A stretch of 64,000 nt of DNA, from NCBI RefSeq assembly GCF_901709675.1, contig NC_051098.1, positions 10,479,000-10,542,999 on the forward strand, read 5' to 3'. This stretch comes from Syngnathus acus (taxonomy: Eukaryota; Chordata; Actinopteri; Syngnathiformes; Syngnathidae). Shown here piece by piece: positions 10,501 through 24,764 of this stretch. Position 1 is the stretch's first letter; every line of letters starts with the position of its first letter. Below the pieces are notes generated by a model that saw nothing but the letters and a program-made list of their open reading frames with translations, was not told the DNA's origin and ran no database searches. Both the position numbers and the translations under genes were made by a program.

Positions 10501-13500
10501 GTATTGGTTATACAACTAATGATAGTTAATTTAAAGAGGTGTTTCATTAAATGCAATTATCAGAGGTGTTATAAATCAAACACTGGCCTCATTTCAGTGA
10601 AATAGCGGTTTAGCTTTTCACCAGCCTGATGGTCCAAGTTATCCGGCAAACTAAATGTTTGGCTGAGTAGCTCTCTATATTTTTCCCCCTTCCAGTACCT
10701 CTTACCTTGTTTAATTGAACTTTACCCATAGCAGCGCCACGTTTCAACTGCAGGATGTTTATTCATACTTGGGCATATGAAAACGGAATGTCAACACTTT
10801 CTCTAGTTCAGCTGACTATTCACTATAAATTGCTCTTGGATGTTAGGTGCTGATGAGAGCAACACATTCCTCTGAGTTTGCCCCAAAATAAATGAAGTCT
10901 ACTGCTACACGTCTGAAAATTTTATTTATAGGATGTGTTTGGTCAAAGGTCATAAGTCAATCACGCCATGATACTTTATATATGATATAAAGTTATTCTT
11001 GTGTGTGTTTGCAGTCGTTGACATCCCTCCTTTGATTTGAAATGTCTCAGAGTAAAATGTAGTCGTCTCTCAGATGTCCTTTGGAAGCAGCGCTGTTGAA
11101 AGCAATACGGCCACATGGTCATGTATCCATACTCGAGAGGGGCGAGGCAGTTTTGAATGGCTGAAGATTTGTGGTGAGGGGGAAGAAAGGTCAGATAACG
11201 TGGAAAGATTTAAAGGGTTTTATTGAAAGAGAGCGGAGGCGATGAAAGTTGAAATTTTTACGTGACAGAAAATAAAGCTTTGCATAACTGAGAACTAAGA
11301 AAATGTTCTTTTCCACTCTTTCAGAATGTAAATCCGCTACAGGTGTCGTGTCAACTTAAATTGTGGGATCTGTTGTATTTCACTGTATGCTGGAGCAAAA
11401 GTGAGTGAATGATTGTAAGCAAGGCTGGGAATGAGTTAGGGATCAGTGACGACATTTAAAGGATTGGACACCACTTGCAGTTGTCAAAGTGCCTTTCCAA
11501 GACATTCAGTTCATGCAACTGCACAATGTCAGAACAATATAACTAGGGCTCAATCCAATTATTCACCAGGGAGCGCTGTTTTCAAATGACCTTTGACCCT
11601 TCATCATGAAATTGTTTCCTAAACTGGTCAGGTGCACCACGTTTAAAGGGACAAAAAAAATCCGCTTGATTGATTTGAAAACGATCGGAGTCAGCTGTGT
11701 TCAAATAGCGCGACAGCCCTCCGTCTACCTGCGCCAAATTTTTCTCGGTCTGTGAAATTGCCAAAACTGATACTGAAATTGCCAGACAGCCCCTCCCCTT
11801 GCATATTTGCGCCACACAGTGCGCCAGACTTGCGCTTGGAACGAAAATAGGGCCCCATATCTGAGGAGCCGCTTTAAAAGAGGTCAGCTCTAGCAATCTC
11901 ACACTGGCTGTTAAATCAATTCGATGTCACGCTCACGAATAGCAGGCCAATAAGATCAATTAACAGTGAAATAGTCCGAATCTATGCCCTTTTACTGCTC
12001 GTCACCACCTTCCGGGACGGGCCTCGCTGATGTGTGGGACATGAGACGACACCGCCAACCACATAGGACCCCTATCAATCTATAGCTGCATACCTTCACC
12101 CTGCACTCACGCACACAAACAGCTTAGTGCCTATTTTTACATCACATCCTGGAAACGCACATGAGAAAACAAGCCCCCTGCACTATCAGCGTATCCAGTG
12201 TTGTCTGGCCCTCACCGCTCTGCCCCCGTCTGATGTCGGAGAGGACAGGAACATAAGATAGCTGCTTAGGATAGCTGAAAGATGGCTGCTTTAGATAGCT
12301 GGAGATACCAAAACAACTTGATTATGCATTTGGCGACAGGGAGCGGTTGTTCAGACGTTGCGTGTAATTCTGCCAGTTAGTGTCGTGTTATCAACTCATT
12401 ATCTAAATGAGATAGGAACAATGGAGTCCATTGATAGTGTGCTTCCACTTTGCCTTGAAAGGTTAATGCGTCACTGTAAAATAAAAATTAAATGGATTTG
12501 CACTGTGATTACGACCGAGCGACTCAATAAAAAGTGGATGATTTTCATCTGGAATACAATTATTCCAAATCTGAGAACTTGCATCATTATACCGCAATGA
12601 GGCTTAATTTAATTAGTTAAGAATCAGACTAATCAAAGCATATTAACTGTTTGTGAAATGGCTAATCCTCCACAGTTATTTGCTAGCGAACACACTATTT
12701 TATTGCTTGATAGTGTTTGACAGTATTTCAATGTTGTATTGTATTTAACTACACACCGATAAAAACAAAATAAACATAGCTTTGATCTGGAACATATTAA
12801 TTGCATTTCCATTCCAAAGTTCATGAACCATGTCACGAATAAATTAAAAGCCAAGCAAATCCTTGATTGATTTGGCACTTTATGTGCAGAATGCTCACAC
12901 ACTAAGATATTGAAAAAAAACCAATTTAAGAAAGAGATTAATCACCTCTGAAAATGAAACAACTAGTGAGATGACAAAATCATTATGGGACATAGAAAAG
13001 AATGACTCTGTTTTAAAGCAACAAGTTGGCACCGCCAATTTTAGCCTCCTTGGTTCAAGGCGGGATGGGCTCATGTTACAACAAGACATCTGTGAAGTTA
13101 TCTCTCTCTCTCTGGCATAAACTTTCTATCTTGTTAGCACAGCTACTTTTTTTTTTTGCTTTATAATTATTTGTCGCACTGTACAGCATCAACATATTGA
13201 GCAGTTTTTGATATTTTGGTTACCTAGATTACCAGAAAATCTGAAATATTAGGGATAGCTCTTGATAAAGTTCTTCACTACAGCAAATGACAACCAATAA
13301 ACTTTAAATAAAAACCTCTCGGAGATTGAGGGTCAATCAAAACTGATCTTTGTAAATGTTGAATATTTGATAGAGATTGATAGAGTATTCGGATAGCCGG
13401 CTCAACACACCAAATGTTTACAGTACTGTAGATTGAACAAGGTTCCTTCTATTTCTAATCTGTTGGGATGGAAGCCGTCTCATGTTGTCACAGTTGAGTG

Positions 13501-14605
13501 ATGTTGATCAGATGCAGATCCTTGCCCGGCATGTTACCTTCCTCCTTATCTTGTGTTATCTCTTGTTTTATTAACACCACCGGCCTCCAGCAGGGCACCG
13601 GGAAGTTGTAGCCCGCAGGCGTTTTTAGACCACAGAGAGAACAGCCATCTTGCACACACACACGCTGGAACACACAGACGCCTTGAGCCAAAAATGACAG
13701 CCTTCGACTCTTGTTGGGCTTCAAATCAATTTGTTGCTCTCCTCTCACTTAGCGTCTGCGTTTCATCTAATGATTCTACTTTAATCCCGCTAATCTGCAT
13801 ATCCAGTTTCTCAGGGACTCTGTTGGGAAATGGAACATGTGCAGGCCAAGCGGTCATTATTCATTTTTCGAACACGTTGACTCATTTTGCAACGCAACCA
13901 AGAGTGAAGATCTTTCCAGGAGTGAGCGAGACGCTTCGAGTCTATCACAGTGGGTCAGCATGATGATGAAGTGCAAATATCCCCAAAGTGTCTGATTACA
14001 GACTGCCAGCCCAACTCCATTGGAACCCCCCCCCCCCCCCCCGCAACCCACCCACATCCATTTGTCATGTTTTCATGCATTTTACAATTTTGATTCCATA
14101 CTGTCAGCTGTAGAGAAGTCGTGCTAGGGGGAGTGTGAGTGAATGGCACAGAGAGTGACATATGTTACGCAGGGTTGAGTGAAGGAGAACACATGCTGTC
14201 CTTAGAGAGATCTTACAAAGAAGTGCATGTGAAACAAAGGTGCCAAGGCCCAAGCACACAATGAGAGGAGATAGGCTATATTCAGAGGGGAGAGTAGTTA
14301 GAGGACAAGTGGAGGAATATCAACTATCTTTGACCCTCCATTGCCCTCTAACAAACACCCCTGGTCTACCCACCCCGTAAGCACCCTCACTGTAAGTCCG
14401 ACAAGTCCTATTTATAAGCTGTGGATGGATGAGCAAATCAGGTGGAAAGAGTCCCCATTGGAAGGGTGAGCGCATGTGTTAATGTGTGTTTACATCTATC
14501 TTTCTGGGGAACGTTTTTGACTTGTCAGCCCCGCAGGTCATTGTGAAGTTGTCCTAAATATCACATTAATAGAAACGGCCAGTCCACAAAGCAACAGGTG
14601 GAACT
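7518..14605. other. Gene-free interval
   Basis: No coding exon, RNA gene or complete transposon was recognised on either strand. The longest open frame (8242-8763, 173 codons) has no recognisable domain and no coding-like composition. Two stretches deserve mention and are treated under findings: a possible conserved regulatory block near 9000-9420 and a GC-richer, repeat-like block near 11560-11930. Confidence 0.5.
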
Positions 14606-14632
14606 ATAATAAATAAATAAATAAATAAATAA

Positions 14633-14694
<62 letters not shown>
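14606..14694. repeat. Compound (AAAT)n / (AT)n microsatellite
   Basis: About 32 bases of AAAT repeats run directly into about 56 bases of pure AT. The open frame across it (a Tyr/Ile string on the minus strand) is an artefact of the repeat. Confidence 0.97.
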
Positions 14695-14697
<3 letters not shown>

Positions 14698-17115
14698 ATA
14701 TATATAAAATTAGTATGGTGGTTCTCTCATGGCAGAGGGTGTGTAAGGGATGTTTGTACTTGTGCATGTGCCCCCAAGAATGACTAACCCTCTGTGTAAA
14801 TGTTTTTGCTACCACCACACACTCATCATGTGAACATCACACTTCACCTTCCTATGCCAGTATATTGTATGCATTGTGTCGGTTAACATAAAGGATGTGA
14901 CCCCTAAAACTGGAAGACAAAAATGTGATTTGTGTAGAGCTCCCTAGCTATTTTTGATAAGTGAAAGTTATGCTTAAGGTTAAAAACTGGAGGTGTAAAA
15001 TGTCAACACCAAAGACTGAAAGCTAAATGTGTCTTGAAAGACATTCTGGTCTCCTGTTGCAGTAATGCTGTTCGACTAAAGCTAAGCTAAGACTAGACAG
15101 CGAATGGGCTCATCCATCATGAGACAGGATTGTCCATTTGGCCCGGTGGCACACACACGCTTTCAGGCTTTTCTCTCTTTATTATTGTAAGTGAACAAGG
15201 GAGCCCTTCATAAGTTATCCAGTGTCTCGTTTCGGAATAAAAAAAGACCAAAAACAAAGCGAAAAGAGCACGAAGGTCATTGTGGTTTGAAACGTTCGAA
15301 ACCTCAAGCCTTGCGAAGAGGCCTGAATGTGCAACCAAGGCCAACGGGTCATGACGAGGCCCGTTTCAGTGCTGGCTTGCTTTTGACAGTGCAAAAACAC
15401 AGATCCATCAGAGGGCTCATTTACAAATGCCTGCATTCCTACATTTTGTTCCTCTTTCAGTAATTTCCTGGCTCAAACTTGCAGAATATTTTGCTGTAAT
15501 GGCTTTGAATTGCTACAACGCCATAAACTTTTGAAATATCATATGTTATGCGTTGTAAAAAAAAATTAGACTGGTGGGCTTTTAGAGAACCTGATTTACT
15601 AAGCTACTAAAAGCGGGTGATAAAATGTGCGTTCACAACTATATTACTCTTAGACATACATAAATACTATGAATAGATAGCTTCAAATAAGCGATCTCTC
15701 GCTCAGATAAATTTGGTGGTATTGGAGAAATATTTAGGGTTCAGGAAGAAAGGGGGGTTTGTGCCGTTGTGGGTGTGAACACACCTGACTTTACTTTGTC
15801 AATTTTTTATGTTGAAATTCAACATAGGAGAGGCTGACCTATATGGCTGAGTCCCTTTTGTCAACACAGATGCAGTTGCTCACACGATTGATACAATCGT
15901 GATAGATGATTAGTTTTTGTGAGTCATTTGGCTGGCCCTGCTAATCACAGTCAATTGGCTGTGCTTGCCTAATTTGAGGTCATGCTTGAACTCTGAAGTA
16001 CTGTGGGACTTTAGATTTCCCCCAAATTCCAAATCAAACTTTAAGACCTCAGTGGTTTTTGAATTGTGCCATTGTGACATTATTACTGTTTTTCTGCTTG
16101 TGTTTTGAATGAGACCTAAGACTAACAGTCAGCTTCATGCTAAAAGACATCTTTATCCCACCAACCTGTGTGTTGTCCTAAAAAAATACAAAAATCATAA
16201 AACGGCCAGGTTCATAAATGAGTGTCGCTCAAAGACTCATTCTTTTTTTTTTCCCCTCTTGGTCTCACTTCACCTCTCGTCCAGCCAGCCTCACAGTCTC
16301 CAACCTTTTCCTGCCCGGGCCAGCAGCAATGGGGGCTTTCTCTTGTTTCCTGGTGCTGGTAGTGCTGGATAAACACACAAGCTGCCCCTCATATAAAGGC
16401 TCAATTCTTCTCCATCATGTTTAAATATGGATACAAAGAGAAACTTGTATGATAATTTCTGGCATCTGGTGGCAGGGGTTGCCTTTTGAGAGGGTTGTGT
16501 GTGTATAAGGGGTTGGGGGCACTGGACAGACAGACACGGTCCTTGTTCTGATTCTTTTCTAAGATTTGGAGGTTTTCTTTTATAAAAGAGCGAGTCAATT
16601 TCATCTGACAGCGTGACTGACTGAAAATGTGACAAACGATCGGCTGCCTGAAGTTGCGTGCTGGCATTTGAAGCATTGGCAAGGCTCGTCGCGACATAAA
16701 GCGCCGCTGTCATGGAACTCGGTGGCATGTGGAAACACACACAGCCGCCGGGGGATTAAACCGAAATACTTACTTGAAGGAGAACACTTCTCTGCAACGA
16801 GGGGGCATGCCATTAACGTTCACCTTTGATTCGAAGAGGCGGTCATGGAAAAGGAGACGGAATCTGGCCCCTGGCTCGGAACATGCCAGAGGTGTCACAG
16901 ATAGCCTGGATGATACCGATGGCCTGGAGATAGCCTGGAGATCATCTTACTGTCCTGCTGCCATCATCAGCAATACAAGTGCACACAGTACATGATGTCA
17001 CTCAGCGAGGAGACTTCAAAGGCCGCTGGGTTTTAAAAATACTTTGGATTTCCAGGTATATTCAAATTAGATTGTACGAGAGGGATGAGTTGGATTAAAA
17101 ATCATGTATTGATTA

Positions 17116-17495
17116 CCGTATTTTCCGCACTATAAGGCGCACCGGATTATAAGGCGCACCTTCAATGAATGGCCCATTTTAAAACTTTGTCCATGTATAA
17201 GGCGCACCGGATTATAAGGCGCATAGAATAAATAAGCAACGTTAATGCAATCACAATATAGTAACAATCGAAATAGTGAAAACAATAACAATATATCAAT
17301 AAATCAACGTTGCTCAAACGTTAATATCACACAACACACAAAATAAACACGTAAAGCTTACGTTAAGCTTAAATTAGTCCTCATCCACGAATCGATATTG
17401 GTCCATATATAAGGCGCACCGGATTATAAGGCGCACTGTCGGCTTTTGAGAAAATTTGAGGTTTTTAGGTGCGCCTTATAGTGCGGAAAACACGG
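17116..17495. mobile_element. Complete TIR element (MITE), TA target duplication
   Basis: This 380-bp element begins CCGTATTTTCCGCACTATAA and ends with the inverted complement of it. The terminal inverted repeats are 28 bases (17116-17143 and 17468-17495) with one mismatch. TA dinucleotides flank both ends (17114-17115 and 17496-17497), which fits a TA target duplication of Tc1/mariner-like origin. A 28-base unit (TATAAGGCGCACC, then GGATTATAAGGCGCA) recurs near 17131, 17196 and 17408. No protein is encoded, so it is non-autonomous. This repeat, with its TATAAGGCGCACC motif, is widespread in teleost genomes in my memory; that part is not shown by the window. Confidence 0.85.
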
Positions 17496-20400
17496 TACAA
17501 CTGGAACCTTTCAATTGATTGTTGATCTTCATTATTTGACTCAGTCCCACCAGTCGAACAAATCGATAGCGTTTTATTGATTATGCATAATGTTAGTTCG
17601 AATTCTATAGTAAGGGGGAAGAAGAATCAAAAGTGTGAACTTTACAGGCTCACAAAACTTTCTGTGCATTGTCGTCAAACCAAAAGCTTCTGTCCCGGTT
17701 CTATCAGGCCAACAATGAATTTCTATTCACAAGGAACGATATAAAACCTAATACATGAGTCTGCGCCTTTTTTGCCTAAGGGATAACTGTGATGACTGGC
17801 AGCCCACAGCAGAGGCAATAAAGCAGCTCATTCTTCTGTCTGACAGCGAGCGCATAGAGCGCACATTCACCGGGCGCCAGCACACACAGCCTGCTTCACT
17901 TTTCTCGGGTGAAGACGTAGAAAATGATGTTTCTTTTGTACTTTACACAGCTTACCTTACCTTCAAGGATGTGGAAAAGCACCACATCATTACGTTCAAA
18001 TCAGCCACTCTGTTTTCTGCTTTGACTCACTCCAGTGGAAATGCCTTCACTTTTGTGGAAGAACATTACCAATGCAAACACTCAAAGGAACAAATGGCAT
18101 TTTTCTGATGAAATCAAATGAGTCGTTTAATTCAACTACGATCGTGATGAAGATTGTACATTTTGTACAGGTTACAGAAGAGAATAACGGAAAATAACTA
18201 TTATTTTGCAACCATGTGGTCATTCAAATGCATAAATACACTGTATTTGGCGGAAGATGAGAAAACTGGTAAGATTTTTTTGATTATGAGACTTACCATC
18301 TGTAGTGACCTTGCATCACCTTTTTGTGCATGCAAAACAACTACGCTCTTGAAAACACCCGCAGAGCCTTGCAAAACAAACTAACAAACATGCACTGACA
18401 TGGAGTAGCTACATTAAAAAACGAGCTGGTGGTAAAGTTCAACAGTACAGTTATGTCTTTTGTTCTTGTGTGCGTGTGTGTGTGCCGTCATCTTGCACGT
18501 AAGGGGAGATTAGAAGCCTGTAGGGATGTTGATGTGAGATACAGAGCCCCCATGCCAAACTGAGCAAGAAAACTGATGTGAGAGATAATAAAGATGTAAA
18601 ATTGCGATGATGATGATGTTTCCGGCCTGTCATTGTGATTCCTAACAACCTTCCTCTGCACTGCAGGCATGACAGAACAGCCTTGAATGAATTGGACATG
18701 TGGTTCACACGCGAGACGTTCAGCGTATCCTCGTATATTTTTGTGCGTGCGGTGATGCTGTGTCAACATTGTTAGGAAAAGTTAAAATCTATAATTGCCA
18801 ACCAACACGGTTTTGGGGGGAAAAAAAAAAACCAACCCTGGACATTTCCAAGTTACACAATCAGATCATTTTGGACAGTTAGGGTTTTGAATAGAAAAAT
18901 AATGTCTGTTAAAAACAAATATGAGCCACTCACTGAAATAAATGTAACATTTTAATCAGAGAAAATAATTGTATTAGATTACAATATGTTTATAAAATCT
19001 GGGATGTTCCAAGGTTAGTCATTTTGCAACAAAAAAAAAAGCTCCTGAGATGAATATGTCTGGTCCTAAATGGAAAAACAATAGCATGAGTGTAGCTAGC
19101 CATGCAGAAGATTAACTTCATAGAATGTCATTTTTCTTGGCAGCTTGGCCCAGTTTGACTTGTACATGCCGAACACTCACTCCATTTAAGATTTATGTTT
19201 GCAGATACACTTCAAGTCGACGTGAGTTATGAGGAGATGTCATCGTTTTGGCTGCGGAATTTACACGATTTGTGAACAATTTTCGCCTGCCGTGAGAGAG
19301 TGCGACTGATGTGCTCTTGAGCCTGTCAAGTTTGCGGTACACAGAGGCCCTGTAACTTAGCGTGTGTCATGTCACGTCCATGAAAACTTGGCAACGTGAT
19401 GGCTTTTGTTGCAAACATACACACAGGCATTGATCGTATATTTGGAATTTTTGTTAATTTATTGCTTTGGACTGTTGAAAGCCTTTTGACATTTATAGGA
19501 AAAAAAAACATCTGACACGTCAACTCACCAGACATTTCATTAGGTACATTCAGGTGAGGAGGCAGATAGGACTCCCGCTGTCCCTCCACTTTTTAGAAAC
19601 TTAGAAGAATTTGAGGTTTCCAGAGACTCAAAGCCATCAGCCATGCTTCATTAATAGGAACAGGAACACTTGGCTGATTCAGTTTCATGTATTTAGTCAA
19701 GTCGGATCACAATCCACTAAAGCTGTTCGAGGCTTTCTGCAGCCAGCTGTGTCATCCCCAAATGCGCTTTGACATTAGTGGATGGCGGAATCACAGAGAG
19801 TGTCTGAGGCCGTCACTCCAGCTGTCTGTAAAGCCAGCTGCAAAAGATATTTTTTGTCAGCGCCAATGACGTGGACAGGACACGCTTCATACTGCTTTTT
19901 ATGTTGTCGGTCCATACGTGTAACGGTGAAGGGGGGGAGCGCAGCGGGAGCTGACAGGTAACTGTTTGTGCTCCAGCTACTCACCAGCGCCAATTCAAAC
20001 CGAGTGACTGAGCTGCAGTTTCACGAGTGCCAAAAGAAACAAGAAGACAGTTAGTGGAGGAAGAATTTCAATGGCCTCAAGCTGGATCTCTATATCTGAT
20101 ACATTTAACCTTTCATAAGCGTATTTTGAAATACTTTTGAATTTTTTTTAATTTTTCATGTAAGAAGTCACTTGACTAAAAGTCAGCTTTTGTAGAAGAA
20201 CATACACTTTTTTACACTCTAACTTGGCAACACACTGGGCCGGTTGCCAGCACTTAAACAACCATACAACAATAATGCTTATTTTGAAGTTTGTACTAAT
20301 GAGAACTGCTCATAGAGGATACTGGTCAAGAGATAAAAAAAAAAAAAAAAACAAGTCTGAGTTGATTCATGAAGCAAAATAATTCAACTATATTAAGTCA

Positions 20401-21046
20401 AAGTCACTGATGACGTCCAGGAAATGGTAAATCTGCCCACTTCTCCCCTGCAGCTTTAATGGCATGCGCTGTGAGGACAGACTCTAAATTGCACTGCACA
20501 TAATAAAAAAAAAAAAAAGTGGTTCGGATGATTAATAGATGTCTTGTATATGTTGGACTCGAAATGTTTCCTCACATTGCGCTGATAACGCGTGAAGAAG
20601 CTTCCATTGACTATAGGGCCACTTTTATCCCTGCTCATTATTTACACCCCCAAAGCGCTGGTGTTTGTGAATTAGACATTGTTTGTCAATGAGCCTCATT
20701 TGCATAGATGTGGACAATTTCTCACCTCGACGCATTCTGCCTGGCATCATAGTTTGTGACGCATTTCACCATCTGCACGTGAATTAGTCGCTGTTTTTGC
20801 TCCAATCTTACCAATTAGCGCCATGCAAAAGCAACTCAAACTTTTAGTGAATCTGGCCCACGGGGTGAGAAATACAGAACGTGGTGGCATAAGTGACAGA
20901 CTGAAAGATGGCGGAGAATTGGAGCAAGGCAAGGAGGGGAAACAAAGAACATATTGTCAGTACTGGGCGCTAATCGTCTCCTCTTTAGGCTGCCAGAGAC
21001 AACAGGTGAGAGCAGTTTGGCTCCCTGCAGGCTCCACGAAGTACTT

Positions 21047-21089
21047 TGTGTGTGTGTGTGTGTGCATGTGTGTATGTGCGTGCGTGCGT
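21047..21089. repeat. TG/TGCG microsatellite
   Basis: This is an imperfect TG tract with TGCATG and TGCG variants in gene-free DNA. Confidence 0.85.
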
Positions 21090-22298
21090 CCATAGAAGTC
21101 TGCCAATGCCAACTCAAACGGCAAATGAGAAGTGAGGGCCGCTCCACCAGTTCTTTGCAGAGATGCCAAGGTCCGGTCATGTGCGTGTGTTCAGTGTTCA
21201 GGAGATAATATTTACAGATCTTCAGAAAAATGTTCCATCTCCTCACACTAAGCGGCAGTAATGATGAAATGCACTAATAGCAAAAACACATGGATCAATG
21301 CACTGAATGGAAAGTAAGATACACTTTGATGTTAACAAGAGTATGTGTGCTTATTATGTGTTAACAATCTGATAAAGCATGTGACCCGCGGCAGCTGCGT
21401 ACAGAACTTTCACCTTTCGGACTGACCGTAAAGGTAGAAATGTGCCAAGAGCATGTTACAAGAATCTGTTCAGCAAGTTGTTGTTTTTCATTCATTTCCC
21501 CCCCCAAAAAATATTTCCCATAAGTCGTAATAAAGTGGATTCATTTGTTCCGAGCTCAACCCGTCACGCTCATAAAACGTATTAACTGCACGGCAATGTT
21601 TTATTCACCAGCTTAATGTTGCATGAGCACAAATGTCAGTTTTTGGGGGAATTGCATTTATTACATATTGGCTACGTGTTGAATCAGACAGGAAATTTAC
21701 CCGATTTATACTATACAAGTTGTGTACTGGCTATTTTGCATAGCAGCACTTTTTCAATTATTATAAATTTCCCTACGAAACAATAGAATAGTGTCAATAT
21801 AATAAACTCATCTTTACCAGCTGCATATTTTTGGAAGAAAAGCAAAGACTCACAAGAGCATCAACAATGGAGCTGTGTTTGTCGTGGTATCCCCGGCAAT
21901 CAGTTATGATAATGTCCATAAGTGCTGGCTTAATGCAACTACCTTTCTAAATATAGGTCAGGTGACCCAACAGATGATCAGCGGTCGGGAGATCATACGA
22001 CTAGACAAATTTAGCAAGATTAACTGCCTGTTTTTTTGCAAGTGGGACTGTAACCTAACACCCCCATCCTGCCATAAATAACCTCCGGAGCAAGTGTGTA
22101 CTACTACAGTGAATTGGATACTTGCAAACATACATTTTATGCGCATCAATGAACACATCTATTCAGCTTTTGTGTTTCTGTAGAAATTAAAGAAGTGGAA
22201 AAGTTGAAAATGTGTTGAAAAGCAACAAAAGGTCAACAGCAGAGCAGAACAAATGATGTTAGAGTCACACAAGGCAATGCTGAAAAACATCTGGGCAC

Positions 22299-22311
22299 TG
22301 TGTGTGTGTGT

Positions 22312-22347
<36 letters not shown>

Positions 22348-22408
22348 GTGCGTGTGTGCGTGTGTGCGTGTGTGCGTGTGTGCGTGCGTGCGTGCGTGCG
22401 TGTGTGTA
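22299..22408. repeat. (TG)n with (TGTGTGCG)n and (TGCG)n tail
   Basis: About 110 bases start as pure TG, pass into TGTGTGCG units and end in TGCG units. The ordered interruption pattern suggests stepwise slippage expansion. The long Cys/Val open frames across it are artefacts. Confidence 0.95.
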
Positions 22409-23172
22409 TTTATCTATTCTGGCTTTCAAGGGAGCGGGAACTCATGGGGCTCATCCTCATGATGGTCACAAGATAGAGCTTAGCTCTTTAATCCTCCGTA
22501 TTTATATTTAGTTGTCATATTTATTGAGTCACGTCAGACCAAAACAAAGCCTATAAGGTTACCAGAGGTCTTAGATTTGAAATGTGTTCCTCGTGAAAAC
22601 ATTCGATAGTATGTGTTATGGCCTTCGCTACCAAAGCAACAATAACTTGAGCAATGTTGGATTTGGAATGCTGAGACACACCAGCCTGTTTGGTGTCCCT
22701 GAATTAGCTTGTCAAGATATGGAAACTGCCACTCTTTGTGTAAACTGTATCATTTTTATTGATACTGTCAGAGATGTTCCATAGTAATTTGAAAATCGTT
22801 CCACTGCTGATGTGATTTGTTTGCAATCGTACAGCTACTCTCACATATTGAAACTCGAAATGGTAATCTATAGGGTGATGAGGCCCGGTTTTCTTCAGGG
22901 TTCACATTCCTACTTATATAAAGACAAACATCAGGTGAAAAAAAATCATCTTGTCTCCCAAAAGAATGTGTTAAGGCGCAATGAAGCCAGCCGTTGATTA
23001 TTTTAACCATAATTGGGGGGGCTGTTTTTTTTTCCCTCATCTGCAAGTGCGGCTTTGGTCAAGGTGAAGAGCCGTAAGAACATGATACTACTATAGCAGT
23101 CGATTTTGGCACCAGAGCTACGGGCAACAGTGTTGAACAGAGAGCGCCATCTAGAGGAGTCAAAAATTGAAC

Positions 23173-23214
23173 TGGTTCACGAAGCATATTTGAAGCTTCA
23201 TTTTCTCATCACTA
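23173..23214. repeat. Half copy of the grk7-intron MITE
   Basis: These 42 bases match the reverse complement of the left end of the element at 27218-27356 (about 36 of 42 positions by eye), including the GAAGCTTCA core and the TCATCACTA-like terminus. No second inverted arm is seen to its left. It is a solo or truncated copy of the same family. Confidence 0.6.
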
Positions 23215-24704
23215 CTGTAAAATGATGACCTCCTGAGCTACTCCCATGATATTTTGGAAACCTCACCTCCCTTTGCTACTTGCATGACATCACCTGACTG
23301 TTGCCAGCTGGACACAATGCAGACCTGCGCTCTGTCTGATTGTCTCCATAGTGAATGAAGAGCGATGACCGTGAATGGCATGAAAAGTATGCGTGGGGAA
23401 TTTCCGCAATATTAGATCGCTGCTATCAGTATGGCACAGAAACAAGTTCAACCTGCTTGTATCTCAACATTGGAAGTGAAGAGTGTAAAAAAAAAAAAAA
23501 AGTCTCCAATTCACAAGTGACCCTACTGTGGTGCACTCAATGGAGATACAGTTAGTGAATAAAATGTCAGTGACAGATTGGAAGTGACCGGGAAAGAGAA
23601 CTTGGAGTAACTCCACACTGTTCGTCATATTGCATCACTAACAAAGAATGCACTAAGTAACCAGCTAATTAAATCAAAGCTGATACAGTCGAAGGAACCA
23701 ATACCAGCCTGCAGCTTATATTTCTGTTTTTGCCTTACTGTCATCCAGTGAATCAAATGCTTTTAAAGCACTTTTCCACTGACACACACACACATACTTG
23801 TACTGTAATCAAAGTACATGAACATATGCACTACATTTTTTTTTTTTGAAAGGAAGAAGGGTTGTAAAGTGCTTCCCTGCTGCATTAGCCCGTATCCCGA
23901 CACCCTCTGCCCGCGTTTGAAGTGCTGATCTCCAATCAGCCTCCAGCAGAGGTGGGGGGTAAGGAACATCAGGCAGCTTTAAACGACTCAAGCTGACTCA
24001 GGTTTCGGGATACTGTGACTTCTTGAACTTATAGCTGTTTCCTTGGGGTTTTTCTATTTGTGGGGGGGAATTTTATTTAGGGCGACAGGTGAGGAGTAAG
24101 CAGTGTTTAGATATGAGGGGAAGGGTGATGTTTGAAAGACTTCAAAAATGATTTGTGTGCAATGTTGACGTCATTATCATGTATTATCCTAATTTAATAA
24201 TATGAATTATATTCCGATAGTGACTAAAAACAACATATTTTCGTAAGTAAACCAAGTAAAGAAGTCTCACATATGTCCTTATTCTAAAAAGAACAATGGC
24301 TCCACAGTTACTTTACGAGCTTTACGAGTAACAAGAGGGATTACTTTACACCAAAGGCAGCCTTCAACTTGAATAATAATGGCTGTAAATGACAGACAGA
24401 TTTCTGTACTGAAGCAATTGAGCTTGGGGGAGAGATGAGCTATTGTTGGACTGTTTACAAGCTGTGTCCTCGTTTGCCCAAAAGCTGATGTTGCTCTGAG
24501 TAAGTGTTACGGAAAGTCTCCCGTAAATGACGGCAAGTCTGAGAAATGGCCCCAAAGCGACGTCTGTGTGTGTGTATTTATTTGTGTGAGTCTGTGTGTG
24601 TAAGAGAGAGAGAGCGGGAGAGCTTATTTAACTATGTCCACTCGAGCACTGTGTGCCCAGGGTTTGAGGAAACTATGGAAAGAATCACACAAGCATATTG
24701 GTGC

Positions 24705-24762
<58 letters not shown>
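24705..24762. repeat. (CA)n microsatellite
   Basis: About 58 bases of pure CA repeat. A shorter TG and AG tract lies just upstream at about 24567-24615. Confidence 0.97.

Positions 24763-24764
<2 letters not shown>

Noticed and set aside
14561-14818. 85-codon minus-strand frame rich in alternating Tyr-Ile
   Set aside because: It is translation of the (AT)n microsatellite, not a membrane protein.
22253-22511. Overlapping Cys/Val-rich open frames on the plus strand
   Set aside because: They are translations of the TG/TGCG microsatellite in two frames.
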